Source of the DNA: an uncultured Clostridia bacterium
GTDB taxonomy: Bacteria; Bacillota; Clostridia; Oscillospirales; Ruminococcaceae
DNA length: 55,876 bases
Direction: 5' to 3'
Assembly (NCBI GenBank): GCA_947625915.1
Contig: CANQPX010000008.1
Location: 1 to 55,876, forward strand
The notes under the pieces were generated by a model that was not told the origin of the DNA, searched no databases, and worked only from the letters and a program-made list of their open reading frames with translations. The position numbers and the translations under genes are program-made. Shown piece by piece: positions 8,232-16,865 of this stretch. Positions within the stretch are counted from its first letter, which is position 1. Each line of letters begins with the position of its first letter.

Positions 8232-8684
8232 ATGGTAATAGTATGGATAATCGTTTTCGCGGCTGCGCTTATCGCAGAAGCCGCAACATTCGCACTGGTC
8301 TCCATATGGTTCGCAGTCGGCGCTCTGGGAGCGATCTTTGCTGCCGAACTCGGCGCAAACCTTATCGTCCAACTGACGGTATTTGCTTTGCTGGCAGGAA
8401 TAATGCTCATTTTTACCCGCCCGCTGCTGAAAAAACTTTTCCCGTCAAAATTTATCCCCACCAATTCCGAACTTGAAATAGGCAAGACCGCCGTTGTTAT
8501 CGAAACGATAGACAGTCTTTCCGGCAAAGGCAGAGTCCGCCTTTCCGGCGTGGACTGGGCTGCGGTCTCGGAAAACGGAGAGGGTATATCCGAGGGCGAA
8601 TCGGTCATCATAAAGGAGATACGTTCCTCAAAAGTCGTGGTGGAAAAGATCGGACAGAAGATCGGTGCAGAACAGAAACAATAA
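8232..8684 (+). CDS. NfeD-like membrane protein
   Basis: A 150-residue short NfeD protein: three hydrophobic helices in the first about 85 residues (IVWIIVFAAALIAEAATFAL..., IWFAVGALGAIFAAE, LIVQLTVFALLAGIMLIF) followed by a soluble OB-fold tail with GKTAVVIETID and GRVRLSGVDWAA. Partner of SPFH proteins in membrane microdomains, which agrees with the SPFH gene starting 27 bases downstream. The ATG follows a strong AGGAGGAG. Confidence 0.9.
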   Translation: MVIVWIIVFAAALIAEAATFALVSIWFAVGALGAIFAAELGANLIVQLTVFALLAGIMLIFTRPLLKKLFPSKFIPTNSELEIGKTAVVIETIDSLSGKGRVRLSGVDWAAVSENGEGISEGESVIIKEIRSSKVVVEKIGQKIGAEQKQ

Positions 8685-8711
8685 ACAATATATGAAAGGA
8701 AGTCGTTTTTT

Positions 8712-9689
8712 ATGCAGTACATCATAATAGGTCTTGTAATTTTGCTGATAATCATTTTTATCGCAGGAATAAAATTCGTTCCGCAGGCTTCGGAATTCGT
8801 TGTCGAGCGTCTGGGAACATATTCCCGCTCACTTTCGGCGGGTCCGCACTACGTTATACCTTTTCTTGAAAAAGTGGCAAAGCGTGTTTCCATAAAGGAA
8901 CAGGTGGTAGACTTCAAGCCGCAGCCCGTTATCACAAAGGATAACGTTACCATGCAGATAGATACGGTAGTTTTCTACCGCATAACCGATGCAAAGCAGT
9001 ATACTTACGGCGTTGAAAGACCTATTTCCGCAATAGAAAATCTTACCGCCACAACGCTCCGTAACATAATCGGCGAACTCGAACTTGACGCAACACTTAC
9101 TTCCCGTGATGTTATAAACACCAAGATAACGGCTATCCTCGATAACGCTACAGATCCGTGGGGAATAAAGGTAAACCGCGTCGAACTTAAAAATATCATT
9201 CCCCCGCGTGAGATACAGGATTCCATGGAACGCCAGATGAAGGCGGAACGTGAACGCCGTGAAAAGATACTTCAGGCGGAAGGTGAAAAGAAATCCCAGA
9301 TCCTTGTTGCCGAAGGTGAAAAGGAATCCAAGATCCTTAAAGCGGAAGCGGAGAAAGAAGCCGAGATCCTCCGTGCAGAAGCGGAAAAACAAGCCATGAT
9401 CCTCCGCGCCGACGCAGTTCGTCAGCAGAAGATACTTGAAGCGCAGGGCGAGGCGGAATCCATACAGCTTGTACAGAATGCTCTTGCGGAAAGTCTTGTA
9501 AAGCTGAACCAGTCCGATCCGAAAGAGAACGTTATCGCGCTCAAGAGCCTTGAAGCGTTTGCAAAAGCTGCCGACGGCAGAGCCACAAAGATAATCATTC
9601 CCTCCGAGATACAAGGGCTTGCGGGAATGGTTACATCCATAAAAGAAATTGCCGCGAACAGTGTTCAGCAGCCGCCCGTTAAAAAGTAA
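8712..9689 (+). CDS. SPFH/stomatin-like membrane protein (QmcA/paraslipin type)
   Basis: A 325-residue protein with one N-terminal membrane anchor (IIIGLVILLIIIFIAGIKFV), an SPFH domain (VVERLGTYSR, PGPHY-like AGPHYVIPFLEKV, VDTVVFYRI-like sequence) and a long helical coiled coil from about residue 170 to 255 made of repeated (A)EGEK/AEAEK units. Such proteins oligomerise into rings and organise membrane microdomains with NfeD or FtsH-like partners. Forms an operon with the nfeD gene. GAAAGGAAG precedes the ATG. Confidence 0.9.
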   Translation: MQYIIIGLVILLIIIFIAGIKFVPQASEFVVERLGTYSRSLSAGPHYVIPFLEKVAKRVSIKEQVVDFKPQPVITKDNVTMQIDTVVFYRITDAKQYTYGVERPISAIENLTATTLRNIIGELELDATLTSRDVINTKITAILDNATDPWGIKVNRVELKNIIPPREIQDSMERQMKAERERREKILQAEGEKKSQILVAEGEKESKILKAEAEKEAEILRAEAEKQAMILRADAVRQQKILEAQGEAESIQLVQNALAESLVKLNQSDPKENVIALKSLEAFAKAADGRATKIIIPSEIQGLAGMVTSIKEIAANSVQQPPVKK

Positions 9690-9721
9690 TGTCATGAGTC
9701 AATGATTTTTTGATAAAATCA

Positions 9722-9750
9722 TTGACAAAACAATTTTATTGTGCTATAAT
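9722..9750 (+). promoter_or_regulatory. Consensus promoter of the antitoxin RNA
   Basis: TTGACA (9722-9727), 17-base spacer, TATAAT (9745-9750); predicted start near 9757. Confidence 0.85.
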
Positions 9751-9756
9751 AATAAC

Positions 9757-9832
9757 AACCACGAAAGAAAGTATGTCCACGCAGACATACAAATGATCCT
9801 CACAAGAGTACCAGTCTTGTGAGGATTTTTTT
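9757..9832 (+). ncRNA. Predicted antitoxin RNA of a type I toxin-antitoxin locus
   Basis: A predicted RNA of about 75 nt from a perfect promoter to a strong terminator (11-bp stem ATCCTCACAAG/CTTGTGAGGAT at 9796-9826, then seven T). It has no sensible reading frame. Its 5' part (9761-9783) is a near-copy of 9960-9985, which lies in the translation start region of the convergent toxin gene, so the RNA is antisense to that start. Its terminator loop carries GAGTACCAGTC (9806-9816), also present at 9855-9865 in the loop of the toxin mRNA terminator, so the two loops are perfectly complementary in the RNAs. This matches the Fst/par plan (RNA II). Confidence 0.75.
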
Positions 9833-9834
9833 GC

Positions 9835-9876
9835 AAAAAAACAGCACACAAAAGGAGTACCAGTCCGATTGTGTGC
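9835..9876 (-). terminator. Terminator of the type I toxin mRNA
   Basis: On the minus strand GCACACAA (from 9876) pairs with TTGTGTGC (9851-9844), closing a 17-base loop that holds GACTGGTACTC, and is followed by a run of seven T (9841-9835). Confidence 0.8.
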
Positions 9877-9883
9877 CTTTGGG

Positions 9884-9982
9884 TCAGTTGTCGGACTTAA
9901 AGTAAACGTCTAACCACTTGCTTATGCAGTCACCAACTACACGAGCCAACACGTTTACAACGAAAGAAAATATGTATTCCAC
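9884..9982 (-). CDS. Small hydrophobic type I toxin-like peptide (32 aa, GTG start)
   Basis: Encodes MEYIFSFVVNVLARVVGDCI followed by SKWLDVYFKSDN: one membrane helix and a charged tail, the form of Fst/holin-like type I toxins; I know similar short clostridial peptides ending in ICKWLD. The GTG at 9982 is preferred because GGAGGT lies seven bases upstream; an in-frame GTG at 9991 is too close to the ribosome site, and the ATG at 9986 is in another frame and opens only 18 codons. It is too short for routine gene calls. A promoter at 10023-10051 and a terminator at 9835-9876 bracket it, and the antisense RNA at 9757 targets its start region. Confidence 0.75.
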   Translation of the reverse strand: MEYIFSFVVNVLARVVGDCISKWLDVYFKSDN

Positions 9983-10022
9983 GCATTCCACCTCCCTCCT
10001 TTCGGAAGAAGCCGACAAATAA

Positions 10023-10051
10023 AATATACCATAAACTAAGAAATTTGTCAA
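10023..10051 (-). promoter_or_regulatory. Promoter of the type I toxin mRNA
   Basis: Minus-strand TTGACA (10046-10051), 17-base spacer, TATATT (10023-10028). Confidence 0.8.
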
Positions 10052-10072
10052 TAAGCGACATATATAAACAAT

Positions 10073-10100
10073 ACCCGCACGATCAGAAAACCGTGCGGGT
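10073..10100 (-). terminator. serS terminator
   Basis: A 9-bp stem ACCCGCACG/CGTGCGGGT with a 10-base loop, followed on the minus strand by ATTGTTTATA. Lies between the serS stop and the toxin promoter. Confidence 0.7.
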
Positions 10101-10108
10101 CTTATTAT

Positions 10109-10143
10109 CTCAACTCTTAACTCTCAACTCTTAACTCTCAACT
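10109..10143. repeat. Tandem CAACTCTTAACTCT short repeat
   Basis: CTCAACTCTTAACTCT units repeated about two and a half times immediately behind serS. The same motif (or its complement GAGAGTTGAGAGTTAAG) recurs at 19562-19580, 20740-20770, 22208-22231, 30542-30566 and 30597-30620, mostly at the edges of family-2 repeats. Confidence 0.8.
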
Positions 10144-11433
10144 CTATTTTTTGGGTGTTATCTTTTCCAATCCTCCCATGTACGGGCGGAGAACTTCCGG
10201 TATCTTTACGGAACCGTCCTCGCAGAGATTGTTCTCAACAAATGCGATAAGCATTCTCGGCGGAGCAACAACGGTGTTATTTAATGTGTGGGCAAAATAT
10301 TTCTTTCCGTCCTCACCGTTTACACGGATCTTCAGACGGCGCGCCTGTGCGTCGCCAAGGTTGGAGCAGCTTCCCACTTCAAAATATTTCTTCTGACGGG
10401 GAGACCATGCTTCAACATCGTAAGATTTTACTTTAAGATCTGCAAGATCTCCGGAGCAGCATTCTATGGTGCGGACGGGTATATCCATCGAACGGAACAG
10501 ATCAACGGTATTTCTCCACAGCTTATGGAACCATTCCATGCTGTCCTCGGGTTTGCAGACAACTATCATTTCCTGCTTTTCAAACTGGTGTATGCGGTAA
10601 ACGCCGCGCTCCTCTATGCCGTGTGCGCCTTTTTCTTTTCTGAAACAGGGAGAATAGCTCGTCAAGGTGTGGGGGAGAGTCTTTTCTGGGATTATAGTAT
10701 CGATATATTTGCCTATCATAGAGTGTTCGGAAGTGCCTATAAGGTAAAGATCCTCGCCTTCGATCTTGTACATCATGGCGTCCATTTCCGCGAAACTCAT
10801 TACGCCCGTAACAACGCTGCTCCTTATCATGAACGGCGGAACGCAATATGTGAAACCTCTGTTTATCATAAAATCACGGGCATAGGAAATTACCGCGCTG
10901 TGCAGGCGGGCGATATCCCCCATAAGATAGTAGAAACCGTTTCCCGCAACTTTTCTTGCGCTGTCAAGGTCAATGCCGTTCAGCTTTTCCATAATGTCGG
11001 TATGATAGGGAACTTCAAAATCGGGAACGACAGGTTCGCCGAAACGTTCAAGTTCAACGTTTTCGGAATCGTCTTTTCCGATAGGAACGGACGGATCGAT
11101 GATGTTCGGAATGGTCATCATTATTTTTGTAAGTTTTTCGTCAAGTTCGGTCTCCTTCACTTCGAGAGCGGCAAGGCGGTCGGCGAATTCGGCAACTTTT
11201 TTCTTGGCTTCTTCGGCTTCGTCCTTTTTACCCTGAGCCATAAGTCCGCCGATCTCCTTGGAAGTCTTGTTCCTTTTTGCGCGGAGCTCGTCCGCTTCGG
11301 TCTTAGCGGCGCGGAGTTCGCTGTCAAGGGAGATCACTTCGTCCACAAGGGGAAGTTTACTGTCCTGAAATTTTTTTCTGATATTTTCTTTGACTGCGTC
11401 CGGGTTTTCGCGGACAAATCTGATATCCAGCAT
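10144..11433 (-). CDS. serS: Seryl-tRNA synthetase
   Basis: Charges tRNA-Ser with serine. At 429 residues it has normal length. The N-terminal helical arm (residues about 27-105, heptad-rich, ELRAAKTEADELRAKRNK) binds the tRNA long variable arm; the class II catalytic core has motif 2 CFRKEKGAHGIEERGVYRIHQFEK and motif 3 near NNTVVAPPRMLIAFVEN. The start MLDIRFVREN is the family norm and has AAAGGAG upstream. A promoter is visible at 11502-11530, but no T-box. Confidence 0.97.
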   Translation of the reverse strand: MLDIRFVRENPDAVKENIRKKFQDSKLPLVDEVISLDSELRAAKTEADELRAKRNKTSKEIGGLMAQGKKDEAEEAKKKVAEFADRLAALEVKETELDEKLTKIMMTIPNIIDPSVPIGKDDSENVELERFGEPVVPDFEVPYHTDIMEKLNGIDLDSARKVAGNGFYYLMGDIARLHSAVISYARDFMINRGFTYCVPPFMIRSSVVTGVMSFAEMDAMMYKIEGEDLYLIGTSEHSMIGKYIDTIIPEKTLPHTLTSYSPCFRKEKGAHGIEERGVYRIHQFEKQEMIVVCKPEDSMEWFHKLWRNTVDLFRSMDIPVRTIECCSGDLADLKVKSYDVEAWSPRQKKYFEVGSCSNLGDAQARRLKIRVNGEDGKKYFAHTLNNTVVAPPRMLIAFVENNLCEDGSVKIPEVLRPYMGGLEKITPKK

Positions 11434-11501
11434 AGAAAAGTGCTCCTTTATCAAAAAATACACGCATATGCATATTATTGTCATATCCGATAACATAATA
11501 T

Positions 11502-11530
11502 AGGGTATCACATTTTTAAGATTTTGTCAA
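11502..11530 (-). promoter_or_regulatory. Promoter of serS
   Basis: TTGACA (11525-11530), 17 bases, TACCCT (11502-11507) with an extended TGn element. Confidence 0.65.
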
Positions 11531-11625
11531 GGGGGATAAATAACGGCTTTGCCGCCGTCCGCCGTTCCATTTCTGTTAATAAAAAATTTACGCATGAAAT
11601 TGTTGCGTTTTTAACCAAAAAATAC

Positions 11626-11654
11626 TTTACAATCATTTTCGTTTGTGGTAAAAT
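11626..11654 (+). promoter_or_regulatory. Promoter of nifJ
   Basis: TTTACA (11626-11631), 17 bases, TAAAAT (11649-11654); the leader of about 55 bases ends in TTTTAGGAGG ten bases before the ATG. Confidence 0.7.
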
Positions 11655-11716
11655 GAAAGTAACGTATGTGTTGTTAATTCATAACATACAAATTTGTTTT
11701 AGGAGGACTGTCCAAC

Positions 11717-14700
11717 ATGGCAAGACAAATGAAAACCATGGACGGCAACAACGCTGCTGCATGGGTCTCCTACCCGTTCACAGACGTCGCTGCCATCTAC
11801 CCCATTACCCCTTCCTCTGTTATGGCGGAGGTCACAGACCAGTGGGCTGCTAAAAACCAGAAAAACATTTTCGGTCAGCCTGTAAAGGTTGCCGAAATGC
11901 AGTCTGAAGCAGGTGCGGCAGGTACCGTTCACGGTTCGCTTTCCGCAGGTGCGCTCACTACCACCTATACAGCTTCTCAGGGTCTGCTGCTGATGATCCC
12001 TAATATGTATAAGATCGCCGGCGAACTGCTGCCCTGCGTTATCCACGTTTCCGCAAGATGCGTAGCATCTCACGCTCTTAACATCTTCGGCGATCACTCC
12101 GATGTTTACGCGTGCCGCCAGACAGGTTTCGCAATGCTCTGCTCTTCCAATGTTCAGGAAGTTATGGATCTGGGCGCTGTCGCTCACCTCTCCACTATCA
12201 AAGGCAGAGTCCCCGTTCTTCACTTCTTCGACGGATTCCGTACTTCTCACGAGATCCAGAAGATCGAAGCTTGGGATCAGAAGGATCTTGAGGATATGCT
12301 CGATAAGAAAGCTGCTCAGGCTTTCAGGAACCGCTCCCTCAACCCCGAGCACCCCGTGCTCCGCGGTACCGCTCAGAACGGCGATATCTTCTTCCAAGCG
12401 CGTGAAGCCTGCAACGAGTTCTATAACAAGTTCCCCTCTGTTGTAGAGGAATATATGAACAAAGTTAACAAGAAGATCGGCACCGACTACAAACTCTTCA
12501 ACTACTACGGTGCTCCCGATGCGGAACACGTTATCGTTGCTATGGGTTCTGTATGCGATACCATCTGCGAAACTATCGACTACCTCAACGGCAAGGAAGG
12601 CTGGAAGATCGGTCTTGTTAAAGTTCGTCTCTACAGACCTTTCTGCGCTGATAAACTCATCGAAGCTATCCCCGATACCGTTAAGCAGATCTCCGTTCTC
12701 GACAGAACAAAAGAACCCGGTGCTCTCGGCGAACCTCTCTATCTGGACGTTGTTGCAGCTCTCAAGGATTCTAAGTTCAAGGACGTTGTTATCGCAGGCG
12801 GACGCTACGGTCTCGGTTCCAAGGATACGACTCCCGATCAGATCAAGGCTGTTTATCAGAACGATAAATACTTCAAGGGCGAAAATTACAAGCCCAGATT
12901 TACCATCGGCATCACCGATGATGTCACTAACCTCTCGCTTCCTACAGAGGGCAAACTTGACACAGCTCCCGAAGGAACTGTTGCCTGCAAGTTCTGGGGT
13001 CTCGGCTCAGACGGTACTGTCGGCGCAAACAAGAACTCCATCAAGATCATCGGCGACCATACCGATATGTACGCTCAGGCATACTTCGCTTACGACTCCA
13101 AGAAGTCGGGCGGCGTAACTATCTCCCACCTGCGTTTCGGCAAGACTCCCATCAAGTCAACATACCTTGTTAATATGGCTGACTTCGTTGCCTGCCACAA
13201 CCAGTCCTATATCGACAAATACGATATGGTACAGGACATCAAGCCCGGCGGAACGTTCCTCCTCAACTGCCAGTGGAGCAAGGACGAGGTGGAAAAACAC
13301 CTCCCCGGTCAGGTAAAGAGATTTATCGCTGAGAACAACATCAAGTTCTACATCATCAACGGTGTTGATATCGCAAGAGAGATCGGTCTGGGCAACAAGA
13401 CTTCCACAGTTCTCCAGTCCGCATTCTTCAAACTCGCAAAGATCATTCCCGAAGCTGACGCTATCAAGTATATGAAAGAAAAGGCACTCGCTTCATTCGG
13501 CAAGAAGGGCGACGATGTAGTCAACATGAACTACAAGGCTATCGATATGGGCGCAAATAATGTCGTTGAGATAGAAGTTCCCGAAGCTTGGAAGAAGTGC
13601 AAGGATACCAAGATGGGTATGCCTAAAGCTACAGGCGACAGGAAAGAACTTGTTGATTACGTTAACAAGATCCAGATCCCCGTTAACGCTCAGATGGGTG
13701 ATTCTCTCCCTGTTTCCGCGTTCAAGAATATGCCGGACGGCACATTCCCGCAGGGTTCTGCCGCTTACGAAAAGAGAGGTATCGCTGTAGATGTTCCCGC
13801 TTGGAACAGCGACAACTGTATCCAGTGTAACTTCTGCTCTTATGTTTGTCCTCATGCCGTTATCCGTCCTATCGTTATGACTGATGACGAACTCGCAAAG
13901 GCTCCCGAGGGAACAAAGGGTCTGAAGATAGCAGGTCTCGATAAGATGAACTTCGTTATGACCGTTTCCGCTCTGGACTGCACAGGCTGCGGCTCATGCG
14001 CTAACGTTTGTCCCGGCAAGAAGGGCGAGAAGGCTCTTACAATGAAGCCTCTCGATTCCCAGATGGCTGAACAGAACACATTCGCTTACGGTCAGACACT
14101 TCCCGAAAAGCCCGAGATCCTCGAGAAATTCAAGGAAACTACAGTTAAGGGTTCACAGTTCAAGCAGCCGCTGCTTGAATTCTCCGGAGCTTGCGCAGGC
14201 TGCGGTGAAACTCCTTATGCTAAACTCGTAACTCAGCTGTTCGGCGACAGAATGTTCATCGCCAACGCAACAGGATGCTCCTCTATCTGGGGCGGCTCCG
14301 CTCCTTCAACTCCTTACACAGTAAATAAGGAAGGCAAGGGTCCTGCTTGGGCTAACTCATTGTTTGAGGATAACGCAGAATACGGTTACGGTATGTTCCT
14401 CGCTCAGAATACACTTCGTCAGAGAGCAGTAGCTAAGCTCCTCGATATGCAGAAGAGCGCAAAGGGCGGACTTAAGACCGCTATTGAAAAATACCTCGAG
14501 ACACTCAACGACGGCAACGCTAACAAGCCTGCAACAGCAGAGCTCATCAAGGCTCTCGAGAACAGCAAGTCCGATGCCGCTGCTGACGTCCTGACTCTCA
14601 AAGATTACCTCGGAAAGAAATCCATGTGGGTATTCGGCGGAGACGGTTGGGCATATGATATCGGTTTCTCCGGACTCGATCATGTTATCGCTTCCGGCGA

Positions 14701-15295
14701 AGATGTAAATATCTTCGTATTCGATACCGAAGTTTACTCCAACACAGGCGGACAGTCCTCCAAGTCCACACCTACAGGCGCTATCGCACAGTTCGCTGCC
14801 GCAGGTAAGGAGACCAAGAAGAAAGACCTTGCAGGTATTGCAATGAGCTACGGTTATGTTTACGTTGCACATATTGCAATGGGCGCTGATATGAATCAGT
14901 GCATCAAGGCTATCTCCGAAGCGGAAGCTTACAACGGACCTTCGCTCATCATCGCATATGCTCCTTGTATCAACCACGGTATCAAAGCCGGCATGAGCAA
15001 GGCTATGGAAGAAGAGAAGAAGGCTGTAGAAGCAGGCTACTGGAATCTGTTCAGATTTAATCCTGCGCTCAAGGCTGAGGGCAAGAATCCTTTCACTCTC
15101 GACAGCAAGGTACCTGCTATCGACGACAAGTACAAGGAATTCCTCATGGGCGAAGTACGTTACAACGCTCTTGCCCGTCAGAACCCCGAAAGAGCCGAGA
15201 TGCTCTTCAACAAGGCTATCAACAACGCAAAGGATCGTTATGATTACCTTACAAGACTTACAAAGCTTTATGGCACAGATGAGGCTGCAAAGTAA
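11717..15295 (+). CDS. nifJ: Pyruvate:ferredoxin (flavodoxin) oxidoreductase
   Basis: Oxidises pyruvate with CoA to acetyl-CoA and CO2, reducing ferredoxin: the central step of clostridial fermentation. The single 1192-residue chain contains all domains: pyruvate/TPP pyrimidine domain (residues 1-250, YPITPSSVMAE near 30), transketolase-C and gamma domains, a 2x[4Fe-4S] ferredoxin domain with CIQCNFCSYVCP (about 700) and CTGCGSCANVCP (about 754), and a TPP-binding domain with CAGCGETPY (about 824) and GDGWAYDIGFSGLDH (about 975). Codon use is much more biased than its neighbours (ATC, AAG, CTC, GGC favoured), as expected for very high expression. Monocistronic, with its own promoter and terminator. 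Confidence 0.98.
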   Translation: MARQMKTMDGNNAAAWVSYPFTDVAAIYPITPSSVMAEVTDQWAAKNQKNIFGQPVKVAEMQSEAGAAGTVHGSLSAGALTTTYTASQGLLLMIPNMYKIAGELLPCVIHVSARCVASHALNIFGDHSDVYACRQTGFAMLCSSNVQEVMDLGAVAHLSTIKGRVPVLHFFDGFRTSHEIQKIEAWDQKDLEDMLDKKAAQAFRNRSLNPEHPVLRGTAQNGDIFFQAREACNEFYNKFPSVVEEYMNKVNKKIGTDYKLFNYYGAPDAEHVIVAMGSVCDTICETIDYLNGKEGWKIGLVKVRLYRPFCADKLIEAIPDTVKQISVLDRTKEPGALGEPLYLDVVAALKDSKFKDVVIAGGRYGLGSKDTTPDQIKAVYQNDKYFKGENYKPRFTIGITDDVTNLSLPTEGKLDTAPEGTVACKFWGLGSDGTVGANKNSIKIIGDHTDMYAQAYFAYDSKKSGGVTISHLRFGKTPIKSTYLVNMADFVACHNQSYIDKYDMVQDIKPGGTFLLNCQWSKDEVEKHLPGQVKRFIAENNIKFYIINGVDIAREIGLGNKTSTVLQSAFFKLAKIIPEADAIKYMKEKALASFGKKGDDVVNMNYKAIDMGANNVVEIEVPEAWKKCKDTKMGMPKATGDRKELVDYVNKIQIPVNAQMGDSLPVSAFKNMPDGTFPQGSAAYEKRGIAVDVPAWNSDNCIQCNFCSYVCPHAVIRPIVMTDDELAKAPEGTKGLKIAGLDKMNFVMTVSALDCTGCGSCANVCPGKKGEKALTMKPLDSQMAEQNTFAYGQTLPEKPEILEKFKETTVKGSQFKQPLLEFSGACAGCGETPYAKLVTQLFGDRMFIANATGCSSIWGGSAPSTPYTVNKEGKGPAWANSLFEDNAEYGYGMFLAQNTLRQRAVAKLLDMQKSAKGGLKTAIEKYLETLNDGNANKPATAELIKALENSKSDAAADVLTLKDYLGKKSMWVFGGDGWAYDIGFSGLDHVIASGEDVNIFVFDTEVYSNTGGQSSKSTPTGAIAQFAAAGKETKKKDLAGIAMSYGYVYVAHIAMGADMNQCIKAISEAEAYNGPSLIIAYAPCINHGIKAGMSKAMEEEKKAVEAGYWNLFRFNPALKAEGKNPFTLDSKVPAIDDKYKEFLMGEVRYNALARQNPERAEMLFNKAINNAKDRYDYLTRLTKLYGTDEAAK

Positions 15296-15333
15296 TTAAA
15301 AAATAACCGCAAAAACCCATTGCTCATACGATA

Positions 15334-15372
15334 AAAAATTCTCCCTGCTCAAAAGCAGGGAGAATTTTTTTT
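15334..15372 (+). terminator. nifJ terminator
   Basis: ATTCTCCCTGC pairs with GCAGGGAGAAT around a six-base loop, followed by eight T. A-rich on the other side, so it can also serve the convergent toxin gene. Confidence 0.9.
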
Positions 15373-15658
15373 AAAAGTCAAGATCGCTGTGAGTCCCTGT
15401 TCTTGTCAAGGAAAGTATCAGCGAATTTTCAAAAATTCTGTAAACAAGCAGCCAGTCAGGTTGGATATGACATTCTCTGTGATTGATATACTTTCCCGTA
15501 AGCGCATGATCTTTATATTTTTCGGGAAGCCGTTCACCGCGAAGAAGCATTTCAACTACTTCGTTCAGCAGTTCCATATCATAGCCGCGCTTTCTGACTT
15601 TATTAAGTTCTTTCTTAAATAAAGTGGTTCTGTCCAGTTCGTATTTATATTCACTCAT
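15371..15658 (-). CDS. YafQ/RelE-family type II toxin
   Basis: A 95-residue ribosome-dependent mRNA interferase of the YafQ branch: YELDRTTLFKKELNKVRKRG at the N-terminus, LPEKYKDHALTG, the catalytic His region NHRECHIQPDWLLVYRI, and RTGTHSDL at the C-terminus. The chosen ATG at 15658 overlaps the antitoxin stop by eight bases and has GAGGA upstream inside the antitoxin gene; an ATG at 15673 would add five residues. The pair is co-transcribed and probably autoregulated. Active-site residues look intact. Confidence 0.88.
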   Translation of the reverse strand: MSEYKYELDRTTLFKKELNKVRKRGYDMELLNEVVEMLLRGERLPEKYKDHALTGKYINHRECHIQPDWLLVYRIFENSLILSLTRTGTHSDLDF

Positions 15659-15857
15659 CGTAACTGTCCTCATTTTCTATCTCGTCAAGAAGTTCTCTGA
15701 AATTTTTATAATGCTTTCTTTTTTCGGGGTGGTTCCCGATATACTCACTTTCTGCCAAAGCAAGAGTTTCATCATCGGCATAAAGTTTCATAAAATCAAG
15801 GAGCTGTTCATCGTCAAGACCCGAAAGGATATTTATGGCACGATCTTTTGTACTCAT
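15651..15857 (-). CDS. Antitoxin of the YafQ-type module
   Basis: A 68-residue acidic protein (MSTKDRAINILSGLDDEQLL...FRELLDEIENEDSYDE). Its position directly before and overlapping the YafQ-type toxin, its size and its acidic C-terminal helix with FRELLDEIENE identify it as the antitoxin. It lacks an evident ribbon-helix-helix N-terminus of the DinJ/RelB kind, so its DNA-binding mode is unclear. AAAGGAG lies upstream. Confidence 0.8.
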   Translation of the reverse strand: MSTKDRAINILSGLDDEQLLDFMKLYADDETLALAESEYIGNHPEKRKHYKNFRELLDEIENEDSYDE

Positions 15858-15877
15858 AGCATCATCTCCTTTATCCT

Positions 15878-15905
15878 ATTATACCACTTTGTTTTTAAAA
15901 TTCAA
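15878..15905 (-). promoter_or_regulatory. Promoter of the YafQ-type TA operon
   Basis: TTGAAT (15900-15905), 16 bases, TATAAT (15878-15883) on the minus strand. Confidence 0.75.
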
Positions 15906-15923
15906 CAAAATAAAGAAAACGCC

Positions 15924-16757
15924 TTACTTTTTCAGCAGCTTTTTCATGTCCTCGATGATAACTTCAATATCCTCATCACGGTATTTTGCGCCGCTCCATA
16001 TCTCATGTGCAACGGCTGCCTGCCATACAAGCATAGCCATGCCGCCTACCGCTTTTATGCCGTTCTTTTCCGCGATCTCCATAAGCTTTGTAACATCGGG
16101 ATTGTAGATCACCTCAAAAACAAATTTGCAGCTCTTTACAACGTCCTCCGTTACGGGACATTCGTCGATCTTCGGGAACATTCCCACGGGACTTGCATTC
16201 ACAAGCAGATCAAATTCTCCGCTTATCTCACTGTGAGTTATGACTTTTATTTTCGCATCGGGAGCAAGTGCCAGTGCTTCTTTTTTAGCGGCTTCCGCCC
16301 CTTCTATAAATTCGGGAAGTGAAACTATCGTCAGATCCGCGCCGTGGAGCGCAGCTTCTATCGCCATCATTCTTCCAACGCCGCCGCAGCCTATCTGTAA
16401 GACCTTTCCGTCAAGGCTTGCGCCTGCCGCTTCAAGAGAACGCAGAAAACCGAAACGATCCGTATTGTAACCGATATTCTTTCCGTCACGGCGTACAACG
16501 CAGTTCACCGAATTGTAACGCTTTGCGGAATCGTCCATTCCGTCAAGATATTTTATTATGTCAACTTTATAGGGAATGGTTATGTTATAACCGTTCAAAG
16601 AATTGAGATAAGCGGCTTTCCCGTCCAGTTCCTCGGGGGGAAGTTCGCATACCTCATATTCGGCGGGACCGTTCCCGTCCAGTTCAAAAAGCCGCTTATG
16701 TATAGGCGGCGACATTGTATGCTTCAAAGGATAGCCCAAAAGTCCGTATTTTTCCAT
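15924..16757 (-). CDS. aroE: Shikimate dehydrogenase
   Basis: Reduces 3-dehydroshikimate to shikimate with NADPH in the chorismate pathway. The 277 residues include the substrate loop LLGYPLKHTMSPPIHKRLF (Ser in MSPxxH), NITIPYKVDI with the catalytic Lys, NSVNCVV, NTDRFGFLRSL, the nucleotide loop IGCGGVGRM and NASPVGMFP. GGAGAAATGAATT precedes the ATG. It stands apart from the fab genes by about 110 bases. Confidence 0.95.
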   Translation of the reverse strand: MEKYGLLGYPLKHTMSPPIHKRLFELDGNGPAEYEVCELPPEELDGKAAYLNSLNGYNITIPYKVDIIKYLDGMDDSAKRYNSVNCVVRRDGKNIGYNTDRFGFLRSLEAAGASLDGKVLQIGCGGVGRMMAIEAALHGADLTIVSLPEFIEGAEAAKKEALALAPDAKIKVITHSEISGEFDLLVNASPVGMFPKIDECPVTEDVVKSCKFVFEVIYNPDVTKLMEIAEKNGIKAVGGMAMLVWQAAVAHEIWSGAKYRDEDIEVIIEDMKKLLKK

Positions 16758-16865
16758 AATTCATTTCTCCATTCAACATATCATCTGCATATCTGCAAAA
16801 ACTGCAAAAACGCGCCGCAGAAAAAATTTCCCGCGGCGTGATCCTGAACTTTCGTAACGGTAAAA

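Noticed and set aside
8120-8476. 118-codon frame overlapping the nfeD start
   Set aside because: Out of frame with nfeD and composed partly of the inverted-repeat leader.
10288-11493. 401-codon plus-strand open frame opposite serS
   Set aside because: Antisense shadow of a conserved synthetase; no ribosome site and no domain recognisable.
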